Of a DNA stretch of 64,000 nucleotides, positions 58,642 through 64,000 are shown piece by piece (the stretch's first letter is position 1; every line of letters begins with the position of its first letter). The notes under the pieces are model-generated. The model was not told the origin of the DNA, made no database searches, and was given only the letters and a program-made list of their open reading frames with translations. Position numbers and translations under genes: made by a program. Source of the stretch: Saccharopolyspora elongata (GTDB lineage: Bacteria; Actinomycetota; Actinomycetes; Mycobacteriales; Pseudonocardiaceae); NCBI RefSeq assembly GCF_004348985.1, contig NZ_SMKW01000007.1:124001-188000 (forward strand). The letters are read 5' to 3'.

Positions 58642-59466
58642 GTGGGATTGGCAGCAGAAGTAGACGCGAAAGCCTTGTGCCAGGTAGCGGTGCGGATCGC
58701 CCGCGAAGCCGCGGAACTGGCGCGCACGGTGCGTGACGAAGCAGTCACCGATGGTGCGGTAGACACGAAGAGTACCGAGACGGATGTCGTCACCGCAGGT
58801 GATCGCGCGGTGGAGCGGCTCGTGCGGGAACGGCTGGCGGAGTTGCGCCCCGGCGAATCGGTGCTGGGGGAGGAGGAAGGCGGCGAAGGCGCGCTGGACG
58901 GGCTGCGCTGGGTCGTGGACCCGATCGACGGCACGGTCAACTACCTGTACGGCTTCCCCTGGTACTCGGTGTCGCTGGCCGCGCAGCTCGACGGGGTTTC
59001 GGTGGCGGGCGCGGTGGTGGAGCCCGCGTCCGGCCGGGTGTGGAGCGCCGCGGCCGGGCACGGCGCGTTCCTGGATGGCCGCCGGCTCCGGGCCTCGTCC
59101 GCCGACCGGCTCGACCTGTCGCTGATCGGCACCGGATTCGCCTACGCGGTGGAGCGCCGCACGGCGCAGGCCGAGGTGCTCGGTCGGCTGCTGGGCCAGG
59201 TGCGCGACATCCGACGGGCCGGGGTGGCATCGCTGGACCTGTGCGCGGTCGGCGCGGGCTGGCTGGACGGCATGTTCGAGGTCGGGCTCAACCGGTGGGA
59301 CTGGGCGGCGGGCGCGCTCGTCGCCGCCGAGGCCGGTGCCCGGCTGCGGCTGCCCCAGCAGGGGTCGGCGGACGGGCTGGGCGACGGGATGATCGTCTGC
59401 GCCGCACCGGGCATCGCCGGTGAGCTGACCGAAGCGCTGCTCCGCGCGGACGCCGGCCGCGTCTGA
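58642..59466 (+). CDS. suhB: Inositol monophosphatase family protein SuhB
   Basis: A 274-residue Mg2+-dependent phosphatase. The metal-binding motifs [21 protein letters not shown] and [17 protein letters not shown] are all present. The start is uncertain: GTG 58642, GTG 58636 or TTG 58624 are in frame, and the transcript may be short-leadered. It is divergent from ppgK with 70 bp between, as in mycobacteria. It makes free inositol, used for phosphatidylinositol mannosides and mycothiol, in this group. Confidence 0.9.
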   Translation: MGLAAEVDAKALCQVAVRIAREAAELARTVRDEAVTDGAVDTKSTETDVVTAGDRAVERLVRERLAELRPGESVLGEEEGGEGALDGLRWVVDPIDGTVNYLYGFPWYSVSLAAQLDGVSVAGAVVEPASGRVWSAAAGHGAFLDGRRLRASSADRLDLSLIGTGFAYAVERRTAQAEVLGRLLGQVRDIRRAGVASLDLCAVGAGWLDGMFEVGLNRWDWAAGALVAAEAGARLRLPQQGSADGLGDGMIVCAAPGIAGELTEALLRADAGRV

Positions 59467-59483
59467 GAGCGGCCCTGAGACGC

Positions 59484-59522
59484 GAAGGGCGCCTGCGACC
59501 GGTGCGGTGGCAGGCGCCCTTC
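59484..59522. terminator. 13-bp hairpin between suhB and the cei-like gene
   Basis: GAAGGGCGCCTGC (59484-59496) pairs perfectly with GCAGGCGCCCTTC (59510-59522) around a 13-nt loop. It lies between the convergent suhB and cei-like stops. Confidence 0.8.
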
Positions 59523-59530
59523 GGGCGTCG

Positions 59531-60232
59531 TCAGCAGTGCACTTCGCGGGCCTTGTTGAGGAGATCGTTGCTGATCTGCGGCGGGGTCACCTCTTGGTGG
59601 CCGCCGTCCTGGTGGTCCCGCTGGGGCACCCAGTTCTCCAGCTCCTGGAGCACCTGCTTGGCCTCCGAGGTGGTCTTGATGTCCTTGAAGTCCGACCCCA
59701 ACGCGAGGTCGACGGAGGCGTCCTGGCGTTCGTCGCGCACCAGCTGGGCGCACGGCGCGATCAGGCTCAGCGTGCGCGCCGCGCTCACCCCGGCGCCGCC
59801 GAAGCGGATCTGGCCGTGGCACTTCAGGTCGTAGTTGACGTAGACCGGGTCGTTGTCCGCGCCGCCCTTGGCGAAGCCGAGGCTGGCGAGCTCGTCGCTG
59901 ACCAGCGACGCCTGCCGGGCCTCGCCGTTGCCGTTGAGCACCCGCACCTGCACGTCCTGCTGCGGTATCGGGTTGGTCGAGTCGAGCGCGTTGCGCGGCA
60001 GCATCGACCCCAGCGGAACCGGCTCCGGCGCGGCGCCGCCCTGCGGCGCGGCCGTCGGCGTGCTGGGTGGATTGCAGGTCGTCGCCGCCTCGATGTCCTG
60101 CACCGAGTCGAAGACCCGGGTCCACAGCAGGCCCGACAGCAGCACGAGCGCGACCAGCACCACCAGGGCTGGCACCGGCCGACGCCGTCGGTACCGGGCT
60201 CGTCGACCCGACCTTGCACTCACGGCTGACAC
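59531..60232 (-). CDS. cei: Cei-like envelope-integrity protein with LytR_C domain
   Basis: A 233-residue protein. A very basic N-terminus (SARSGRRARYRRRR) is followed by one membrane anchor (ALVVLVALVLLSGLLW), a Pro/Ala linker and an extracytoplasmic LytR C-terminal domain (DVQVRVLNGNGEARQASLVSDEL onward in continuous form) with cysteines. Position and layout match mycobacterial Cei (Rv2700), needed for cell-envelope integrity. ATG 60232. It is convergent with suhB and divergent from the DUF4193 gene. Confidence 0.88.
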   Translation of the reverse strand: MSAVSARSGRRARYRRRRPVPALVVLVALVLLSGLLWTRVFDSVQDIEAATTCNPPSTPTAAPQGGAAPEPVPLGSMLPRNALDSTNPIPQQDVQVRVLNGNGEARQASLVSDELASLGFAKGGADNDPVYVNYDLKCHGQIRFGGAGVSAARTLSLIAPCAQLVRDERQDASVDLALGSDFKDIKTTSEAKQVLQELENWVPQRDHQDGGHQEVTPPQISNDLLNKAREVHC

Positions 60233-60702
60233 GTCCCGCCCCTCCCTGGATGCTTCGACCAGCGTGCGCCCGTCTTCACTAGATCAGCCTAGGCGTACAA
60301 CCGGCGCCGCGCGGCGCTGGACGCCCCCACCATGTCGGAGCCGTCCGCGACGGGCCGCTGAATCGATGCCGAGCGGCGAACTTCCTGGGCACCGCTTCGC
60401 GAGGCGAGGTGCCGGGCAACCGAAGAAGGCGACCGGGCGGCATCCGGGGATTGATCTTCGGCGGTCGGCGGATGCAGCGAACACCACACCTATGGGTGAC
60501 CTGATGCGTGCGCGGACTCGGCATGAGCTACCCTCTCGGCGCCTCACGGAGTGCCGGATGAGGCGAGTCGCTCATTACGGGGGAACTGAACGCGTTGCAG
60601 GGCGAGACCACGATCACTGCGCCAACGGGCACAAATCCTGGTCCTGGAACGTTTACCAGCGGCACACCATTGCAGTCTCCACTAACGCAGGGGTGAATCA
60701 CG
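60233..60702 (+). promoter_or_regulatory. Long divergent region and possible structured leader of the DUF4193 gene
   Basis: This 470-bp spacer has no credible gene. A TACCCT -10-like element (60529-60534) would start a ~160-nt leader for the DUF4193 gene, beginning with a hairpin whose outer stem is CGCCTCA (60540-60546)/TGAGGCG (60559-60565) and whose inner stem is CGG/CCG. The remaining leader has only weak inverted repeats. No known riboswitch consensus was recognised in it. Confidence 0.4.
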
Positions 60703-61002
60703 ATGGCGACCGACTACGACGCTCCGCGCCGCGAGTCCGAAGACTTGGCAGAGGACTCGTTGGAGGAGCTGAAGGCGCGACGCAACGATGCGCAATCCGG
60801 CGTCGTCGACGAGGACGAAGGGGCGATCGCGGAGAACTTCGAATTGCCGGGCGCAGACCTGTCCGGCGAGGAGATGACCGTCAAGGTGCTCCCGAAGCAG
60901 GCTGACGAGTTCACCTGCTCGAGCTGCTTCCTCGTCCACCACCGCAGCCGGCTGGCCGAAACCCGCAACGGCCAGTTCGTCTGCCGCGACTGCGCCGCCT
61001 GA
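60703..61002 (+). CDS. DUF4193 family zinc-ribbon protein
   Basis: A 99-residue acidic protein. The C-terminal cysteines [15 protein letters not shown] and FVCRDCAA form a likely zinc ribbon. [20 protein letters not shown] is typical of the actinobacterial family and of mycobacterial Rv2699c. ATG 60703. Despite the family name its function is unknown. It has an unusually long upstream leader and is followed by hairpins shared with the convergent DUF3093 gene. Confidence 0.9.
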   Translation: MATDYDAPRRESEDLAEDSLEELKARRNDAQSGVVDEDEGAIAENFELPGADLSGEEMTVKVLPKQADEFTCSSCFLVHHRSRLAETRNGQFVCRDCAA

Positions 61003-61038
61003 TCCAGGCGGCCAGGAGTCGACGAGACCGGGAAGTGG

Positions 61039-61121
61039 CTGGGCACACGCTGACGGCGTGTGCCCAGTGTCTTTCACGGCTCCCCGCCGGCCGGTCGGAC
61101 CTGCCCTCCGGCCGGGGAGCC
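61039..61121. terminator. Two facing hairpins between DUF4193 and DUF3093 genes
   Basis: CTGGGCACACGC (61039-61050) pairs perfectly with GCGTGTGCCCAG (61056-61067), loop TGACG; this should stop the DUF4193 transcript. GGCTCCCCG (61079-61087) pairs with CGGGGAGCC (61113-61121) with self-complementary GGCCGG sequence between; this should stop the minus-strand DUF3093 transcript. Confidence 0.75.
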
Positions 61122-61126
61122 GGGGA

Positions 61127-61633
61127 TCAGGAATTCTTCAGGGCGGCGATGAGCCGTTCGGGGCGGCGCGTGCTGATCACCCAGTACGGCGTGGGGTCGT
61201 CCGGGTCGTTCAGCCAGATCCGCACCGAGGTTCGGATCGACGACCGGTGCACCATGAACGCCGCCGGGTCCAGGTCCGGGCCGAGCGCCCGCCGCTGCTC
61301 GGCGGGGGTGATGGCCTCCGCGTCCTCGACGAACCGCAGCGGCAGGTGCGCGTCGCCCACCCAGAGCTCGCCGTCGACGACCTCGATCTTGGTGCGACCC
61401 AGCCAGAGCGGGATCGCGATGGCCAGCGGGATGAGCACGGCGTAAGGCAGCCATGCGCGCACGCCCGGGTAGCCCATGTGCACCGTGGCGGCCATGATCG
61501 CGGCTCCGATGACCGGCAGCGGCCACGCCCACCAGGACGTGTACAACCGCTCGCGGAACACGGGACGCCCCTTCGAGTTCGCCTGACCGGGCATGTCCCC
61601 GGCGATGCTGGCCGCTTCTACGCTTTCCGACAC
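61127..61633 (-). CDS. DUF3093 family membrane protein
   Basis: A 168-residue protein with two membrane helices ([18 protein letters not shown] and [19 protein letters not shown]) followed by a soluble PH-like domain ([31 protein letters not shown]). GTG 61633 lies six bases after a TACCCT element, so the mRNA is probably leaderless. It is divergent from dut, the actinobacterial arrangement (Rv2698 next to dut). Function unknown. Confidence 0.87.
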   Translation of the reverse strand: MSESVEAASIAGDMPGQANSKGRPVFRERLYTSWWAWPLPVIGAAIMAATVHMGYPGVRAWLPYAVLIPLAIAIPLWLGRTKIEVVDGELWVGDAHLPLRFVEDAEAITPAEQRRALGPDLDPAAFMVHRSSIRTSVRIWLNDPDDPTPYWVISTRRPERLIAALKNS

Positions 61634-61639
61634 GTCTTC

Positions 61640-61649
61640 AGGGTAGTCT
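61640..61649. promoter_or_regulatory. Overlapping divergent -10 elements for dut and the DUF3093 gene
   Basis: The 24-bp gap between the two start codons contains TAGTCT (61644-61649) on the plus strand, 8 nt before the dut GTG, and TACCCT (61645-61640) on the minus strand, 6 nt before the DUF3093 GTG. The spacing implies both mRNAs begin at or near the start codon. The elements overlap by two bases, so polymerase could occupy only one side at a time. Confidence 0.6.
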
Positions 61650-61657
61650 CGCCGCCC

Positions 61658-62149
61658 GTGTCGAACGTGAAGGTCCTGCTGACCCGACTTGACCCCGATG
61701 TGCCGCTGCCCGCGTACGCGAAACCAGGCGACGCCGGCGCGGATCTGGTGACCACCAGCGACGTGGTGCTCGAACCCGGCGAACGCGTCGTGGTGGGCAC
61801 GGGGATCGCGCTGGCCCTGCCGGAGGGCTATGCGGGCTTCGTGCACCCGCGCTCGGGCCTGGCGGCCAAGGCGGGGTTGAGCGTCGTCAACGCGCCCGGC
61901 ACGGTGGATTCCGGGTACCGCGGTGAGGTCAAGGTCTGCCTGATCAATCATGATCGTGCACAACCGCTGTCGCTGCGGCGCGGCGACCGGATCGCCCAGC
62001 TCGTGGTGCAGAAGGTCGAGCACGCGGTGTTCGAGGAGGTCGACGAGCTGCCGGCGTCGCAGCGGGGTGCCGGGGGCTACGGGTCCACCGGCGGGCACGA
62101 GGTGCTGGCGGTCTCGGGGGCCGAGGCCGGTCACAGGACGGAGGTCTGA
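61658..62149 (+). CDS. dut: Deoxyuridine 5'-triphosphate nucleotidohydrolase Dut
   Basis: A 163-residue trimeric dUTPase. All five motifs are present: [35 protein letters not shown] and the C-terminal [10 protein letters not shown] arm. The enzyme removes dUTP and yields dUMP for thymidylate synthesis. GTG 61658 is probably leaderless. It is followed by the DUF3710 gene with 4 bp between, so both form one transcript. Confidence 0.95.
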   Translation: MSNVKVLLTRLDPDVPLPAYAKPGDAGADLVTTSDVVLEPGERVVVGTGIALALPEGYAGFVHPRSGLAAKAGLSVVNAPGTVDSGYRGEVKVCLINHDRAQPLSLRRGDRIAQLVVQKVEHAVFEEVDELPASQRGAGGYGSTGGHEVLAVSGAEAGHRTEV

Positions 62150-62153
62150 GGGG

Positions 62154-62777
62154 ATGTTCGGGTGGGGCCGGAAACGAGGCGAACGTGAGGCCGCGGACGA
62201 GGCGCTGAACGCCGAGGAAGCGGAAGTCGTGGAGGGCGGCCCGTTCGACTCGAACGAGGCGCCCGACGACGAGGTTGAGCGGCTCGACCTCGGTTCGGTG
62301 CGGGTGCCGGTGCCCGAGGGCGGCCAGTTGCAGGTCGAGGTCGACCCGGCCGGGCCGGTGCGCGCCGTGCACCTGGTCACACCGGTCGGCCGGCTGACCG
62401 TCAGCGCGTTCGCGGCGCCGCGCAGCAGCGGGCTGTGGACCGAGGTCAGCGCCGAGCTCGCCGAGCAGCTGCGCAAGGACGGCGCCCGGGTGTACGCCGA
62501 AGAGGGTGACTGGGGCTCCGAGCTGGTGGCGGACTCGCCGAACGCGGCGCTGCGGTTCGTCGGGGTCGACGGGCCGCGCTGGCTGCTGCGCGGCGTCGCG
62601 GCCGGGCCGGCGGAGCACGCCGAGGAGTGCGCGAAGCTGCTGTACGCGGTCCTCGACGAGACCATCGTGGTCCGCGGCGATGACCCGCTGCCGGTGCGCA
62701 CGCCGCTGCCGATCCAGCTGCCGGAAGCGATCCTGCGCCACATCCAGCAGGCCCAGAACAACGGCCAGCAGGGCTAG
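62154..62777 (+). CDS. DUF3710 family protein
   Basis: A 207-residue soluble, acidic protein. MFGWGRKRGE is a typical start, and DLGSVRVPVPEGGQLQVEVD, RLTVSAFAAPRSSGLWTEV and GVDGPRWLLRGVAAGPA are the conserved family segments. ATG 62154 lies directly after the dut stop with a ribosome-binding site (GGAGG) inside the end of dut, giving coupled translation. It is the counterpart of mycobacterial Rv2696c. Function unknown. Confidence 0.9.
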   Translation: MFGWGRKRGEREAADEALNAEEAEVVEGGPFDSNEAPDDEVERLDLGSVRVPVPEGGQLQVEVDPAGPVRAVHLVTPVGRLTVSAFAAPRSSGLWTEVSAELAEQLRKDGARVYAEEGDWGSELVADSPNAALRFVGVDGPRWLLRGVAAGPAEHAEECAKLLYAVLDETIVVRGDDPLPVRTPLPIQLPEAILRHIQQAQNNGQQG

Positions 62778-62785
62778 GGGAGTCG

Positions 62786-62825
62786 GCCTCGGGCGCCGCC
62801 GGAGAACCGGGACGGCGCCCGAGGC
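62786..62825 (+). terminator. 13-bp hairpin after the DUF3710 gene
   Basis: GCCTCGGGCGCCG (62786-62798) pairs perfectly with CGGCGCCCGAGGC (62813-62825) around a 14-nt loop, followed by GATTTCG. It closes the dut-DUF3710 transcript. Confidence 0.8.
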
Positions 62826-63056
62826 GATTTCGCCGCAGCCGAGACCGGATCGGTTCGGGCGCGGGAATTTTTCGCTTTTCACCGGAAAGAACCAGTGCGA
62901 AGCCGAACACCCAGCGTGGCCGTGTTGATCAAGGTTTAGCCGATCGGGCGGGTCAAGTCGGTTATCCCGCCGGGCTCGCGACTACGCCGTTCTGGACGGC
63001 TACGCTGGGGGTGCACGGGCTTCGAGCCGAGCCCCGGAAGCGCACGGGAGCGCTAG

Positions 63057-63434
63057 ATGAGCAAGACCGACGGCGGCTACTGGCGTCGCCTCGTACGCCG
63101 CTTGACCAGCGACGTAGCCGAGTTGGACGCCGATGACCTCTCGGAGCGGTCCCAAGCGGGCGGAGCCCAGCGCGCCAGCGACTGCCAGTGCGGGCAGGAA
63201 GCCGTGGTGCTCGGCCGGGTGCGCAGCGTGGGCCTGTGCCCGAAGGCGTCGGCACCGACGCTGGAGGCCGAGTTGTACGACGGCACCGAGGGCGTGACCC
63301 TGGTCTGGCTCGGGCGCCGCCGGATCGCCGGCATCGAACCCGGACGGATCATCAAGGCCCGGGGCCGGATCGCGGTCCGCGACGGCCGCAAGGTGCTTTA
63401 CAACCCCTACTACGAGTTGCAGAACACCGCATGA
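63057..63434 (+). CDS. OB-fold nucleic-acid-binding-domain protein
   Basis: A 125-residue protein of the RecG-like/tRNA-anti OB-fold type. GYWRRLVRRL is the family start, and AVVLGRVRSVGLCPK..LEAELYDGTEGVTLVWLGRR to IIKARGRIAVRDGRKVLYNP trace the OB strands. ATG 63057 overlaps nothing upstream but its stop overlaps the next gene in an ATGA arrangement. It is the counterpart of mycobacterial Rv2694c. Binding to DNA, RNA or nothing at all is unproven. Confidence 0.9.
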   Translation: MSKTDGGYWRRLVRRLTSDVAELDADDLSERSQAGGAQRASDCQCGQEAVVLGRVRSVGLCPKASAPTLEAELYDGTEGVTLVWLGRRRIAGIEPGRIIKARGRIAVRDGRKVLYNPYYELQNTA

Positions 63435-64000
63435 GCGAACGCGACGCATCCGCCGCCGGGACACCAGCCCAGGACGCGGCCGACAACCAGCAGGACCCGA
63501 CTGCGCAGCGGGCCGGCGATCCCGAGAAGACCCTGCTCGAACAGATGGGCGGCGTCGGCGGGCTGGCCTACTCCGCGGTCCCGATCGTGGTCTTCGTGCT
63601 GGTCAGCTCCTTCACCTCGCTGATGCCGGCGATCTGGTCGGCGATCGGTGTCGCGATCGCGATCGCGATCTTCCGGCTGGTGCGCAAGGAGCCGCTGCAG
63701 CCCGCCATCTCCGGCGTGCTCGGGGTGGCGGTGTGCTCGTTCATCGCCTACCGCTCGGGCGATGCCAAGGGCTTCTTCCTGCTGGGCATCTGGACGAGCC
63801 TGATCTACGGCGGCGTGTTCCTGGTGTCGGTGCTGGCCCGCTGGCCGCTGGTGGGCGTGGCCTGGTCGGCGCTGAACGGGTTGGGCTTCTCCTGGCGCAA
63901 GCAGCGCCGGGCGCTGCGCGGCTACGACCTGGCGACGCTGGCCTGGACCGTGGTGTTCGCCGCGAAGTACGTGGTGCAGCAGTGGCTGTACGACTCCGAC
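63431..64000 (+). CDS. DUF3159 family membrane protein, truncated by the window end
   Basis: The first 190 codons of a gene that continues past the window. After a ~40-residue soluble N-terminus, membrane helices include VPIVVFVLVSSFTSLMPAIW, SAIGVAIAIAIFRLV, ISGVLGVAVCSFIAY and FFLLGIWTSLIYGGVFLV. ATG 63431 overlaps the OB-fold gene stop (ATGA), so the two are translationally coupled. It matches the DUF3159 gene that follows the OB-fold gene in mycobacteria (Rv2693c). Function unknown. Confidence 0.88.
   Translation, partial: MSERDASAAGTPAQDAADNQQDPTAQRAGDPEKTLLEQMGGVGGLAYSAVPIVVFVLVSSFTSLMPAIWSAIGVAIAIAIFRLVRKEPLQPAISGVLGVAVCSFIAYRSGDAKGFFLLGIWTSLIYGGVFLVSVLARWPLVGVAWSALNGLGFSWRKQRRALRGYDLATLAWTVVFAAKYVVQQWLYDSD

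Overview
The window is chromosomal DNA from a high-GC actinomycete. Gene content and order point to the Pseudonocardiaceae, something like Saccharopolyspora. The evidence is dense coding with strongly GC-biased third positions, many GTG starts, an actinobacterial SOS-type lexA locus, paired primary-type sigma factors (sigA and sigB), a dtxR-galK-galE run, and the block sigA-ppgK-suhB-cei-DUF4193-DUF3093-dut-DUF3710-OB-DUF3159. From memory, this is the order of the Mycobacterium tuberculosis Rv2733c to Rv2693c segment, with accessory genes inserted. No rRNA, tRNA, CRISPR array, transposase or phage gene was seen.

Layout. 1-8.9 kb holds the tRNA-modification and lysine/cell-wall block: end of miaB, a 4-TM protein, a tyrosine phosphatase, a DUF349 protein, a LigB-like protein, miaA, dapF, hflX and a secreted C-anchored protein. 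9-14.4 kb is the DNA damage and dNTP block: lexA and a LysM protein share a divergent region with one SOS box each, followed by nrdR and the class II reductase nrdJ. 14.6-25.4 kb is accessory: a TetR/DUF2867 pair, folD behind a ZTP riboswitch, a GlxA-type AraC regulator facing a cupin, and two modules that each pair an NAD(P)-binding protein with a member of one 4-TM membrane-protein family, plus a TetR/MFS pair and a methyltransferase. 25.5-42 kb holds an X-Pro peptidase, DUF4192, galE, galK and dtxR, then a sulfurtransferase, acuC with a PatA-type protein acetyltransferase, a YeeE/YedE transporter, class I fumarase and a second tyrosine phosphatase. 42.1-42.6 kb is a strand-asymmetric, repeat-bearing, probably non-coding segment bounded by hairpins. 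42.7-55.4 kb holds sigB, dtd, repair genes, a shortened kptA, plsC, a BrkB protein, a helicase and a PLP enzyme. 55.5-64 kb is the conserved sigA to DUF3159 block.

How the genes fit together. The cores serve basic functions: transcription initiation (sigA, sigB), nucleotide pools (nrdR/nrdJ, dut, folD), the damage response (lexA and the LysM protein), iron and sugar metabolism (dtxR, galK, galE, ppgK), and lysine or acetyl-CoA control (dapF, acuC/pat). Several hairpins with long perfect stems separate convergent units. The most unusual items are the 15-16-nt repeat segment at 42.4 kb, the duplicated reductase plus 4-TM module, and a kptA that appears to have lost an internal segment.
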